From the NCBI GenBank assembly GCA_002748285.1, contig PDSA01000004.1, forward strand, positions 16,924-80,923: a stretch of 64,000 bases of DNA, in the 5' to 3' direction. Below are positions 27,114 through 35,909 of the stretch, one piece after another (positions within the stretch are counted from its first letter, which is position 1; every line of letters starts with the position of its first letter). Origin of the DNA: Rhodobacterales bacterium. Lineage in GTDB: Bacteria > Pseudomonadota > Alphaproteobacteria > Rhodobacterales > Rhodobacteraceae. Made by a program: the position numbers and the translations under genes. A model generated the notes under the pieces. That model was not told the DNA's origin and did no database searches. It was given only the letters and a program-made list of their open reading frames with translations.

Positions 27114-28391
27114 CTAGCCCGGTTTCCCATCCGGGCGCGGCCGGGTCAGGGCCGGCCAGAAATCCCACAAGAACACCGCAAACGCCGCGGCCCAAACCAC
27201 CGAAGCCCCGCCAATCGCCACCGGCACATACAGATCCGGCAGCAGCGGCGGCACCACAACCCGCAACGCCGTGGCCAGATTGATCAGCGCAATCGCCAGC
27301 AGCATCGGTTTTGAGACCACCATCGCGCGCCCGGTATGCTCCAGCCCCGCGACCACATACACCGCCACCACCGCCAGACTGGCCGCCCCCAGCGCCAACG
27401 CATGACGCGCCGCCGCGAAATCATCCCAGCCGGCCAGATCATGCAAACCGATCCCGGCCAGACCCACCGCCATCCAGACATGGGTCAGGTAAACCACCAG
27501 CACATAGGGTTTCAGCAATATCCGCCCGACATGCCAATCCGCCAGCCGGTCCAGCTGCGCCGCCGCCGCCGCCAGAGCCACCCAGCCCGCTACCGGATTT
27601 TCAGGAATGAAGAAATCCGCCAGCGCAAACAGGCTCAGCGTTGCCACCGCCAGATTACGCCGGGGGGGGATCGGGCGAAATTCGCTCTCCAGATCGTTTT
27701 GTTCGTCCAGCGCCATCGGCACCAGCACCATCGACACCCGGGTGACCACCAGCGAGATGCCGATCAAAAACACATTCAGCGCAGCATCCAGCCCACGCAG
27801 GGCGATGTCATACGGCCAGTCTTCGAACAAGGTCAGCTCCAGCCAGCCCAGATAGATAACGATCTGTGCCAAAAACAATGCCGGTATGAAAAATGCAAAT
27901 GAACGGTGCTTTTTTTGCCGCTCGCGCCACAAATCCGGCACGGTCCAGGCCATCAGAATTAACAAATAGGCAAGGTTCACCAGTGCAACCAGCCAGATCG
28001 GCAGCACACCGATCATCCACATCGCCACCCGCCCCGCCAGCCAAAGCGCCACCAGCAGCGCCAGCTTGCGGCCCATGATGTGCTTGTATTTGGTGCCTCC
28101 GGGGGATTTCAGGCTGGGATCCGCGGTCAGTTCCGGCACTGCGGTCAACAAAAACCCGCCCAGCGCGGCACCGATAACCCCGAACAGCATTTCATGGGCG
28201 TGCCATTGCACCACCGAAATCGCATCCGGCAGCGGCACCAGATCATACCAGAACCCGGCCCAGAGCAGCACCGTCAGGGCGGCATACCCCGCCGACAGGA
28301 TGAAAAACGGTCGAAAGCCATAGGCGAAAATCACCCGGTTAAACAGCGGGTGCGTGTCATAGAGACCTTTGGGAAGCGGCGCCTTGTTCAT
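27114..28391 (-). CDS. nnrS: NnrS family haem-copper membrane protein
   Basis: 425 residues, about twelve membrane helices. The NnrS signature FAYGFRPFFILSAGYA near the N-terminus and VVQWHAHEMLFGVIGAALGGFLLTAVP (here residues ~58-84; His pair as likely metal/haem ligands) are clear. NnrS was first described in Rhodobacter sphaeroides as a haem- and copper-containing protein under nitric-oxide control and protects against nitrosative stress. The start at 28391 overlaps the GST stop by four bases. It is the last gene of an eight-gene operon and suggests that the operon links to NO physiology. Confidence 0.92.
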   Translation of the reverse strand: MNKAPLPKGLYDTHPLFNRVIFAYGFRPFFILSAGYAALTVLLWAGFWYDLVPLPDAISVVQWHAHEMLFGVIGAALGGFLLTAVPELTADPSLKSPGGTKYKHIMGRKLALLVALWLAGRVAMWMIGVLPIWLVALVNLAYLLILMAWTVPDLWRERQKKHRSFAFFIPALFLAQIVIYLGWLELTLFEDWPYDIALRGLDAALNVFLIGISLVVTRVSMVLVPMALDEQNDLESEFRPIPPRRNLAVATLSLFALADFFIPENPVAGWVALAAAAAQLDRLADWHVGRILLKPYVLVVYLTHVWMAVGLAGIGLHDLAGWDDFAAARHALALGAASLAVVAVYVVAGLEHTGRAMVVSKPMLLAIALINLATALRVVVPPLLPDLYVPVAIGGASVVWAAAFAVFLWDFWPALTRPRPDGKPG

Positions 28392-29095
28392 GCTGCGGCC
28401 TTGGCAAAGCTGAGCGCGTGCATATCGGCGCAATAGCGGTTCAGCCGGGCCAGAGTGCGGGCGTAATCGCGCAACTCATTGGGCTGGTCCTGCTCGACAA
28501 CATTGGCGATGAACGCGTAAAGCGTCATGTCCAGACGGCTGGGGGTGGGGCCAAAGGCAAAGCCCTCCTCCCCCAGAAACCGAGCCAGCACATCCAGCTG
28601 CGCCCGGCCCCGGGCATAGGCGGCGTTCGGGTCATGGGGGTTCAGCCCACGGCTGCGCAGCTGTTGCAGCAATTTGCGCCGGATCATCATGATCAACGGC
28701 CCACCGATCAAACGCGGCATGTTGGCGCTGAGGATCGGTTTGAATGCCCCCCAGCCCACCGGATCGGCCCAGCGGGTATAGACGATCTGCCAAAACAGGT
28801 TTTGCTCAACCCACAGCCGCAACATATGCGACTCCGCCCGCTGCTTATCGCTCAGGTCACTGTCCAGAGGTGCGGGCTGTGTGGCCTCGCAATGGTCCAT
28901 GATCGCTTCGCTATCGGTGATCAGTTTTCCATCATCACGAATATACGGCAGCTTCCCCGAAGGCGACTGGCGCGGCGAGGTCGGCACGATGGTATAGGGA
29001 ATGTCGCGATAGAGCAGATAGGCCTCGGCCTTCATGCAAAACGGCGAAGCGTTGGGCAGGCCCAGCGCGGGTTTGAATTGGTATAGCTCGATCAT
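28388..29095 (-). CDS. Metaxin/Fax-like glutathione S-transferase
   Basis: 235 residues. The N-terminal thioredoxin-like domain begins MIELYQFKPA and contains SPFCMKAEAYLL, the pattern of the failed-axon-connection/metaxin GST branch with a Cys in place of the usual Ser/Tyr nucleophile; SGKLPYIRDDG and TDSEAIMDHCE complete the glutathione site. The C-terminal domain is helical (RLDMTLYAFIANVV). The ATG at 29095 has AGAGAG upstream. Its job in the operon is unclear: thiol conjugation or reduction of the imported ligand, or NO defence, are possibilities. Confidence 0.82.
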   Translation of the reverse strand: MIELYQFKPALGLPNASPFCMKAEAYLLYRDIPYTIVPTSPRQSPSGKLPYIRDDGKLITDSEAIMDHCEATQPAPLDSDLSDKQRAESHMLRLWVEQNLFWQIVYTRWADPVGWGAFKPILSANMPRLIGGPLIMMIRRKLLQQLRSRGLNPHDPNAAYARGRAQLDVLARFLGEEGFAFGPTPSRLDMTLYAFIANVVEQDQPNELRDYARTLARLNRYCADMHALSFAKAAA

Positions 29096-29158
29096 TGTTC
29101 TCTCTGGCACCCAAAAGCCCTGCCCCGCAAAGGGGCAAGGCGTGTTCACATGAAAGGT

Positions 29159-30517
29159 TTACAGCCCGCCAAAGGCCGCGATCACCTTCTCATTGTCAAT
29201 ATGAAACTGGCGTAGTTTTGCAAGATCGGCCGGATCATATTCCTTCATGGTGCGCTCAATGCACTCGATTTGCAGCATCGAAGCGGTCAGACGTGCATCG
29301 GCCAGTGCTTTCAGGTTTTCCCGAACCGCGTCAAAATCATTGGCGACATAAGCGTCAAAGATTTTGGCCTCGAGATTGCGCACCTTGGTCAGATGCTCGA
29401 TCATCACCGCATGAACATCTTTGCGGATGCGCAACGCTGCCATCATGGTCTTTTTGCTCAGGCCCAGCTCTTTGCCATGCGCAATGGCCGACCCCACATG
29501 CCGGGGCAGCATTTCCGAAACCAGAACCGCCTTGTCCGGCACTTTGAAATCATTGCCATGCCAGATCACATCACGCGATGGGTTGATCCCGGCATTGCCC
29601 CAAAAGATGCGCAGCGCGGCTTCGATCCCGGCGGCGGATTTGTAGTTCATCTTGAGCAAGCCGCGGCCCAGAGCATCCGAGAACACCTTGACCGGAGCAG
29701 ATTTATCAAAGGTTTCGTTGAACCCTTTGGCGATGATTTTGGCGACTTCCTCGCGATTGGCGGGGTCGAAGGTATAATCCACAGCCTTGTCAAAGGCTGC
29801 CACAACCGCTTTGGCATCAGGCTGATCGCCAACGATCCACAGGCTGCCCAGAGGCACCCCGAAATCGGTCACAGCCTTGCCGCTATCGGCAAACAGGTGA
29901 TACTGGGTCTTCCAGCCCTGCTTTTTCATCTTGATCAGCCCATGCGACAGCTGCGGCTCGGGCATCACCACGAAATCCGGCGCATTATCGGCCGAAGCCA
30001 TCTGATCAAACGCCTGATGCGGAGTAGCCCCGGCGATCATCAAATCGGCCTTTGGGTTGATGCCGTTGATCATCAGCGCCATCATCGAGATTTTATGCGG
30101 CGGCGTTTTGATCCCCGGAGCAACCAGCATGGTCGCACCTTTGAGCGCCTGCCAGTCGCCGGGCTTGATGCTGTCTTTGGACAAAATCCCCATACCGCCC
30201 CAGACATGCACCCCGGCCAGTTTCAGATGCGTCATGCCCTTTTCATGCAGGGTGGCGCCCATGGCATGGAACACATTGGCGTAATCCACCTCTTTGGTTT
30301 TCAACGCCTTCACCACTGCCTCTTTGGTCCGGGGCACGGGTTTGAGCACCACATTCATGCCCTCGGGCAGGAACTCAGCCGCCTTGGCCTGCAAGACGAA
30401 CAATGGCAGGGTTTGGCCATTCGGCCGCGCCATAAAAACCACATCCTTGGCAAATGCGGCAGACGCCCCCACCGCCAGCATGGCCCCGAACAGGGTGGGC
30501 TTTAGAAATCGTAACAT
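29159..30517 (-). CDS. NMT1/THI5-like binding protein fused to a Spy/CnrX-like helical domain
   Basis: 452 residues from ATG 30517 (AAGAGG upstream). A signal peptide ends near AAFAK-DV. Residues ~25-330 look like a type-2 periplasmic binding protein of the nitrate/sulfonate/THI5 group (VDYANVFHAMG, GATMLVAPGIKTPPHK, PDFVVMPEPQ). Residues ~351-440 are a different, helical domain resembling Spy/CpxP/CnrX metal-sensing hairpins (LGLSKKTMMAALRIR, long helix, then YDPADLAKLRQF), with His369, Met372 and His375 as candidate metal ligands. I know of no standard family with this fusion. It is the second binding protein in the operon, without a second permease. Confidence 0.75.
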   Translation of the reverse strand: MLRFLKPTLFGAMLAVGASAAFAKDVVFMARPNGQTLPLFVLQAKAAEFLPEGMNVVLKPVPRTKEAVVKALKTKEVDYANVFHAMGATLHEKGMTHLKLAGVHVWGGMGILSKDSIKPGDWQALKGATMLVAPGIKTPPHKISMMALMINGINPKADLMIAGATPHQAFDQMASADNAPDFVVMPEPQLSHGLIKMKKQGWKTQYHLFADSGKAVTDFGVPLGSLWIVGDQPDAKAVVAAFDKAVDYTFDPANREEVAKIIAKGFNETFDKSAPVKVFSDALGRGLLKMNYKSAAGIEAALRIFWGNAGINPSRDVIWHGNDFKVPDKAVLVSEMLPRHVGSAIAHGKELGLSKKTMMAALRIRKDVHAVMIEHLTKVRNLEAKIFDAYVANDFDAVRENLKALADARLTASMLQIECIERTMKEYDPADLAKLRQFHIDNEKVIAAFGGL

Positions 30518-30640
30518 TGGTTCATTACCTCTTGTTTTGACAGCCAAGCGGCACAATCTGGATTGCGCCGCCCGGCAATAGTTTTTCATTTCACGCCGAT
30601 GTGTCGCGGATTTTGGGATCAAAACCCACCCCCGTCGGCT

Positions 30641-30937
30641 TTACATCACCACGTTGCCGCAGAAAAAGTCATGCTTCATCGGCTCTTCCAGCAACGCACT
30701 GCGTTTCTTGTGCATCTCGCGATGGCCCGGGGTGGCCTCAACCGCCACCCAATCACCGCGTGATTGCCAGATGGTGCTGTGCCAATAGGTGCCCAGCTTG
30801 TTTTCATCTTCAATCAGATGCGAATGATCCAGCCCCTTTTGCTCGACTGTTTTCTCATAGTCTTTCATCAGCTTGACAAAATCGTCACGCTTTTCAGGGG
30901 CAACCACAAATTTACCGATATGCAGAAATGTTGTCAT
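30641..30937 (-). CDS. Small antibiotic-biosynthesis-monooxygenase-fold protein
   Basis: 98 residues resembling the dimeric alpha+beta barrel (ABM) fold: FLHIGKFVVAPEKRDDFVKLM at the start, a central HSHLIEDENKLGTYWHSTIW strand pair, and a helix EMHKKRSALLEEPM. Members include quinol monooxygenases and haem-degrading proteins, but many are uncharacterised. His residues at 39, 41 and 53 could bind a ligand. It lies 19 bp after the ATPase gene in the operon. Confidence 0.65.
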   Translation of the reverse strand: MTTFLHIGKFVVAPEKRDDFVKLMKDYEKTVEQKGLDHSHLIEDENKLGTYWHSTIWQSRGDWVAVEATPGHREMHKKRSALLEEPMKHDFFCGNVVM

Positions 30938-30956
30938 TTTATATCCTTTCCAAGTA

Positions 30957-31694
30957 TTAAGCCGCCTTTTCGTTCACGCGAAACGCGGCATCCACGGCTG
31001 GCACTTGCATCAGCTGGCCAACCGCCTGAAACACATAGGTTTCATCGCGTTCGGCCACCGGCAATGCAATTTGCTGGCGATAAACGATCCGGCCCGGATC
31101 AGGAGCCATCACGATAATTTCATCACTGACCCGCAGCGCCTCGGACAGATCATGGGTAACAAACACCCCGGACAGACCATGTTCAGCAATCAGGCTGACC
31201 ACCAGATCCTGCAAATCCCGGCGCAGGCCCACATCCAGCGCGCTAAATGGTTCGTCCAGCAGCAGCAAATCCGGCTGCACCGCCAAAGCCCGGGCCAGAG
31301 AAATCCGCTGGCGCATCCCGCCAGACAGCTCATGGGGGAATTTGCTGATATCCTCGTCATCCAACCCCATACGCCGGGCCAGCTGGCGTGCGGCGGCGTG
31401 GCGTTCGGCCTTGGGCATCCCGCGGGCCTTGAGCCCATAGGCGATGTTGTCAATGCCCCGGCGCCATGGCAGCAGGCGGTGATCCTGAAACACGATGGCA
31501 AGGCGCTCGAATTCATTGATCAGCACGCCCTCGGTGGGGTCCAGCAAACCGGCGGCGATGTTCAGCAAGGTGGATTTGCCACAACCCGAAGGCCCCACCA
31601 AGCTGAGAACCCGGCCCTTTTGCAGGCTCAGATCAATATCCTCCAGCACATCGGTCAGGCCGAAACGGTGGCTGATATGTTGCCAATGCAGCAT
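30957..31694 (-). CDS. ABC importer ATP-binding protein (nitrate/sulfonate/taurine type)
   Basis: 245 residues. Walker A GPSGCGKST, Q-loop VFQDHRLLPWR, signature LSGGMRQRISLARAL, Walker B LLLLDEPFSALD, H-loop VTHDLSEAL. The Q-loop/HRLLPWR form is typical of the SsuB/TauB/NrtD group, which works with NMT1/THI5-like binding proteins. It begins 3 bp after the permease stop. It energises uptake of whatever the two binding proteins recognise. Confidence 0.92.
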   Translation of the reverse strand: MLHWQHISHRFGLTDVLEDIDLSLQKGRVLSLVGPSGCGKSTLLNIAAGLLDPTEGVLINEFERLAIVFQDHRLLPWRRGIDNIAYGLKARGMPKAERHAAARQLARRMGLDDEDISKFPHELSGGMRQRISLARALAVQPDLLLLDEPFSALDVGLRRDLQDLVVSLIAEHGLSGVFVTHDLSEALRVSDEIIVMAPDPGRIVYRQQIALPVAERDETYVFQAVGQLMQVPAVDAAFRVNEKAA

Positions 31695-31697
31695 GGC

Positions 31698-32429
31698 CTA
31701 AAACCCCTTTGGCGTGTTGAAATTGGCTGGCCCGTCCGTGTTACGCCAGGGCTCAAGCTGACGCTGGATCGGCTCCAGCAGCAGATATTCCACCGCCATC
31801 AGCATCCCCAGCACACAGACCAGCAGCGCCAGCGTGCCCGGCGTGTCCATCGCGATCCGGCCGGTGATCCAGGCCGGAAACAGATAAGACAGCACATGCG
31901 GCAAATAGACATCCCACAGCATCATCAAAAACGGCGTGTGATAGGTGCGGGCCATGTCATGCAGCCCGTTATCCAGCGTGCGCGTGCCCATCATCGCCCC
32001 TGCAAAGGTGATCGGCAAAGTGGTCACCACCACGGTAAACACAGCCGAGCCCCCGCCCATACCAAACCACATCAGCGCCAGCACCACCCAAGTGATCGGT
32101 GGCACCCCCAGCGCGATGGTTACAATCGGGCGCATGGCGCGGGATGCGGTCATCGACAGCCCGGCAGCGATGCCCAGCACACTGCCCACTCCGATTGCCA
32201 CGAAAAAGCCGAACATGGCACGTTTGGCGGTGATCATCGCGGCGGGCAGCATGACGCCTTCGTCATAAATCTGGACAAAGGCCTGCATGGTCTGAATCGG
32301 GGACGGCAGGATCAGCGTGCCATAAACCTGATGGCCGAACTCCCACAGTGCCACGAATAGCAGCACGGATGATACCGGCCCCCATCCGCTCCATAAATAG
32401 GCTGCGGCGTCTTTCAGATAGGCTTTCAT
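31698..32429 (-). CDS. ABC importer permease (SsuC/TauC type)
   Basis: 243 residues from ATG 32429 (CAGGAG seven bases upstream; an earlier in-frame codon at 32453 is less likely). About six membrane helices; the EAA-type coupling loop reads ...GTRTLDNGLHDMARTYHTP. The C-terminal TPGTLALLVCVLGMLMAVEYLLLEPIQRQLEPWR is typical of the family. It couples with the ATPase 3 bp downstream. Confidence 0.9.
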   Translation of the reverse strand: MKAYLKDAAAYLWSGWGPVSSVLLFVALWEFGHQVYGTLILPSPIQTMQAFVQIYDEGVMLPAAMITAKRAMFGFFVAIGVGSVLGIAAGLSMTASRAMRPIVTIALGVPPITWVVLALMWFGMGGGSAVFTVVVTTLPITFAGAMMGTRTLDNGLHDMARTYHTPFLMMLWDVYLPHVLSYLFPAWITGRIAMDTPGTLALLVCVLGMLMAVEYLLLEPIQRQLEPWRNTDGPANFNTPKGF

Positions 32430-32508
32430 CACGCTCCTGACCCGCTGTTGCACGGCTCAATTCAGGTTGAGGGGCGGGCGCAAACCGGCTGCGCCCGCCC
32501 GGATCGGT

Positions 32509-33501
32509 TTAGTCCAGATAGAACCCAGCATCGGGCATCTTGCCGCCAATCAGCTTGGGCGACAGCTCGGACAGGGCATTAAAGAAGAACTCGATATCCT
32601 CGCGCGCCTCAGCGGCCGAAACCCGCTCCATATGCACCTTATCCAGCGATTTGCGCACGATCGGCGCCGGCAGACCAAATTCCTGAGAGCCCAGCTTGGC
32701 GGCTTCGTCCTTCATGGTGTTCATCCACTCGATCGAACTGCCAATGCTCTCTTTGATCTGCGCCAGCCGCTCGGGGTTTTTCTCAGCCCATTCGGATTGC
32801 ACCAGAGTGCCTGCCTGCGGCATACGGCCCCGGCCAGTCACCTCTTCCCAAACCTGTTGCAAATTCAGCGTGTTCACCGGCTGACCGACCATCTTGCTCT
32901 TGATCTGCGCTGCCGATACGGCGGGCTCGGGCAGAACAACGGTTTCGGCCTTACCGCTCAGGAACATCTGCAGGGCTTCCATCGGCGTGCTGGCATAGCT
33001 GACATCAACCTCTTTCGTGATGTCAATGCCCTGCTTCATCCCCAGATATTGCGTGACGATATCCGGCATCCCGCCCCGGAAGAAGGACAACAGCTTTTTG
33101 CCCTTCAGATCGGGCAAGCCCTTGATGTCATCGCGGCGGGTCAGCAGATGCAGCACGCCCCAGGTGGTGATGTCCAGCAGCTTGATCTTGACACCTTTGT
33201 TATAAAGGATCGCGGCGGTGTTCGACGGCGTTGCCGCCACCTGCACCTGCCCATTGGTCATCATCGCAATCAGCATATCGGGCGAGCGCCATTGCTGGAA
33301 TTTGACCGATTTGGCCAGCGCCTTGACCTTGGGCTGGCGCATCATATGCGACAGATACAAGGTGGGCGGCGCAGGCGGGCCAGCCAGCCCCAGCACATCC
33401 AGCTCGGCCCCCTGAAAGGCCTGTAGCGGACCCGAGACGGCGGCAACAGCTGATGCACCGCCCAGCATTTGCAGGGTATTTCTACGGGTGAATAATGTCA
33501 T
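32509..33501 (-). CDS. Tat-exported NMT1/THI5-like ABC substrate-binding protein
   Basis: 330 residues. The N-terminus has a twin-arginine signal (FTRRNTLQMLGGASAVA), implying export as a folded, perhaps ligand-loaded, protein. The mature part is a two-lobe binding protein (PPTLYLSHMM, NGQVQVAATPSNTAAIL, LPDLKGKKLLSFFRGGMPDIV, VVLPEPAVSAAQI). THI5/NrtA/SsuA relatives bind small organic or anionic ligands; here the ligand is unknown. It sits between the outer-membrane barrel gene and the permease, as the obvious partner of the ABC unit. Confidence 0.87.
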   Translation of the reverse strand: MTLFTRRNTLQMLGGASAVAAVSGPLQAFQGAELDVLGLAGPPAPPTLYLSHMMRQPKVKALAKSVKFQQWRSPDMLIAMMTNGQVQVAATPSNTAAILYNKGVKIKLLDITTWGVLHLLTRRDDIKGLPDLKGKKLLSFFRGGMPDIVTQYLGMKQGIDITKEVDVSYASTPMEALQMFLSGKAETVVLPEPAVSAAQIKSKMVGQPVNTLNLQQVWEEVTGRGRMPQAGTLVQSEWAEKNPERLAQIKESIGSSIEWMNTMKDEAAKLGSQEFGLPAPIVRKSLDKVHMERVSAAEAREDIEFFFNALSELSPKLIGGKMPDAGFYLD

Positions 33502-33534
33502 GTTCTCTCTCCTTGTGATGGTCCTCAGGACGAC

Positions 33535-35493
33535 CTAAAAGCGCATAGTGGCCTTGACCCAGATATTCCGTTCTGGCGCGACCGGATTGCTGAGCATCGG
33601 ATTGGCGATGTCATAGCGTTCGATATGCGGGGTATAGACCTTGTCCAGCACGTTATCGACACCAAAGCTGACCGTCATATTGGGCTTTGGCTTCCAGCTG
33701 CCGGAAATATCCAACACGCCATAGCCGCTGCTGGCCCCGTCACGGCCCGACCCCGTGGCCGGGTTGTTATCCAGCCGGGTTTGCTCGGACACCAGACGCA
33801 GACGACTTTCAAGCGCGAATGTCTCATTGGCCCAGCCCAGTTGCAGCGCCGCTTCGGCCGCCGGGATCTGATCAATCGGCCGGTCATCGGTGGTGTTTTC
33901 GCCACGGGTCAGCCACAGCTCGGCCCCGGCCCACCAGCCTTTGGCAAATTTGTATTTCGCCTTGGCCTCAACCCCGGTAAACAGCGCATCCACATTGCGG
34001 AAAATGTTGCGCCCGTTCATTGGCGACGCCGGGTTGTGGATGCGATCCCACAGGATGAAATCCGAGACATGATCCACATAGGCCCGCCCGGCCAGCTCCC
34101 ACGGGCCACCTTTCCAGCCGGCACCGACCTCCAGCATATGGTGCTTTTCCGGGGACAGACCCGGATTACCCACCCAAGAGGCCGCCGCAACCGGGCTTGT
34201 CAGAGCAAAATAACGCTCGCGCGGGTTGGCGGTGCGCAGCTTGCGCGACAGCCCGGCAAAGAACCGGCCCTTTTTTGCGGCAAAATCCTTTTCAAAGCGG
34301 ATATTGGCGCTGACATTGGTTTCCGAAGCCTCATCCTGTGCCGCACCCGGCCCGTAAGTGGCGTTAAACATCATCGCCGGAGTCACACCACCGGCCACCG
34401 GGGTATTCATCCGCCCCAGAGAGGCATCCACCGAATCCACCTGCAAGCCCGCCTTGATCCGGCGCGCCCGATCCAGCGCCCAGACGCCCTTGGCTTTGAG
34501 CGACACCGCCTTGACCGTGGCATCGGCGAAATTGGGCGAATTCTGCACCCACGCCCCGCCCATAAAGGCAAAGCGCCCGGCATCGCGATTGTCCGAACGA
34601 TAACCAAGGCCGACCGTCCAGTTGAACGCACCGCTCCCGCCGTCAAGCTCCAGCATGGCATCGGCAGTCTTACGCTCAACCCGAACTTCGAAATTTGGGC
34701 TGCCACCGGCGGGGATGTTATAGGTGAAATTGTCGTTGATCTTGTCGATATTGATGAAATTGGCCTTGAAGCGCAGCTTTTTCAGCGCTCCGCCCTGCAA
34801 CATATATTGACCGGCCAGATCATAGCGATCAACATCCAGCTGCCGGGTGGAAACCGGCAAACCCGGATAGCGCACCTCATCCCGGCGCTGCCCCCGCAGA
34901 TCAAGGCTGACAAACGAGCCATCCCCACGGAACAGACCGCCACCGATGCTGTAGGCCAGACGCTCATTGTCATTCAGCACATCGGCCCCACCATTGGCGG
35001 GCGTGTAGCTGCCGTTATCTTCCTTGTAGATCATACCGCGCATAAAGGCACTCTTGCCCTTATTGCTAAAAGACAGCAGCGCATTGGCACCGCCGCAGGC
35101 GCCATTATAACCCAGCCCGACAATCCCATGCAGACCCGGCATGGGCGGAACAGCCGGAGGCTTCATATCAGCGGGCAGCAAAACCCCCTTTGGCCCGCCG
35201 CGCCAATTCAGACAGTAGGGCTGATCATAACGGGGCAGATTGCGCCCAACCTCGCCACCGGCGGGATCATAAATCGGCATGGTGGCAGGAATGCGCGCAG
35301 CCTTGGCGGCCTTCATCTTTTGCATCATCTGCATCATCATCTGCTTTTTGCGCGCCTTCTTTTGCGCCTTTTTTGCCGCCACACCTTCGGCCGGGGCCAT
35401 GCCAGATGCCTGCATCCCCCCCTGAGCCACCAGCGGCTGCGGCAGAATTGCAACCAGCGCCACAGCCCCCATCAATGCTGCTATGTTCTTCAT
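33535..35493 (-). CDS. NosA/OprC-like TonB-dependent copper receptor barrel without a recognisable full plug
   Basis: 652 residues with a signal peptide (cut near LVA-Q23). The C-terminal ~500 residues match from memory the barrel of TonB-dependent copper receptors: [82 protein letters not shown], and a terminal Phe. The ~100 residues before the first strand lack the plug hallmarks (TonB box, KGPQT-type segment, DPPT motif); instead there is a Lys-rich stretch with a Met cluster at 50-60 ([11 protein letters not shown]). A short Gly-rich piece at 121-146 may be the last plug strand. First gene of the operon; AGGGA precedes the ATG. Confidence 0.78.
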   Translation of the reverse strand: MKNIAALMGAVALVAILPQPLVAQGGMQASGMAPAEGVAAKKAQKKARKKQMMMQMMQKMKAAKAARIPATMPIYDPAGGEVGRNLPRYDQPYCLNWRGGPKGVLLPADMKPPAVPPMPGLHGIVGLGYNGACGGANALLSFSNKGKSAFMRGMIYKEDNGSYTPANGGADVLNDNERLAYSIGGGLFRGDGSFVSLDLRGQRRDEVRYPGLPVSTRQLDVDRYDLAGQYMLQGGALKKLRFKANFINIDKINDNFTYNIPAGGSPNFEVRVERKTADAMLELDGGSGAFNWTVGLGYRSDNRDAGRFAFMGGAWVQNSPNFADATVKAVSLKAKGVWALDRARRIKAGLQVDSVDASLGRMNTPVAGGVTPAMMFNATYGPGAAQDEASETNVSANIRFEKDFAAKKGRFFAGLSRKLRTANPRERYFALTSPVAAASWVGNPGLSPEKHHMLEVGAGWKGGPWELAGRAYVDHVSDFILWDRIHNPASPMNGRNIFRNVDALFTGVEAKAKYKFAKGWWAGAELWLTRGENTTDDRPIDQIPAAEAALQLGWANETFALESRLRLVSEQTRLDNNPATGSGRDGASSGYGVLDISGSWKPKPNMTVSFGVDNVLDKVYTPHIERYDIANPMLSNPVAPERNIWVKATMRF

Positions 35494-35909
35494 CTTATTC
35501 CCTTTTTTTGCCAGTCCTTGCAAATCAGAAGCAAGGCCTTCACCTATGCACCAAAACCAACACGGCCAGATCGCCTGCTCTGCATCTCGTGCCGGACATT
35601 TGCCAGAATCAGAAGGCGCCCAAACAGCGGATAATTCCGATTCTTTCAGTAGGGCTTAACATATATCAATCCGCATTCAAATGGCAGAATATCTTCCCCC
35701 TCACGACAAAAAGCCGCAGCTTTTGGTTTTTCTGCCATATCAACCGGGTGCGATTGACCTGGATCAAACCTATTGCGGATCGGGTGAGCTATACAGGCCT
35801 CGGCCCGCCCCCTATCCTGTTCGCGCGTTTCCTTGGGGGTGGGCTTCTTTATGTCTGCCCCCTGCCGATCTGCCTTGCCTGCCAGCCAAATCACAGCAAT
35901 AAGAAGCGT
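35494..35909. other. 416 bp divergent intergenic region between the copper-receptor operon and cobQ
   Basis: No gene is supported here. It holds (i) an exact inverted repeat ATGGCAGAA (35681-35689) / TTCTGCCAT (35730-35738) enclosing a smaller hairpin AAAAGC-CGCA-GCTTTT (35709-35724); and (ii) TTAAC-ATAT-ATCAA at 35656-35669, a partial match to FNR/NnrR-type sites (right half perfect, left half 3 of 5), ~165 bp upstream of the barrel gene. I looked for a cobalamin riboswitch in front of cobQ and did not find its conserved boxes. Confidence 0.5.

Noticed and set aside
33535..35493. Identity of the outer-membrane barrel as BtuB because cobQ is adjacent
   Set aside because: Barrel segments match copper receptors (OprC/NosA), there is no B12 riboswitch, and cobQ is divergently transcribed.
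35740..35909. Cobalamin riboswitch expected upstream of cobQ
   Set aside because: The conserved B12 box and GCC-rich core are not seen on either strand; only hairpins unrelated to that fold are present.
35190..35909. N-terminal extension of cobQ
   Set aside because: The frame is open by chance across the receptor gene's antisense strand; CobQ similarity begins at the ATG at 35910.
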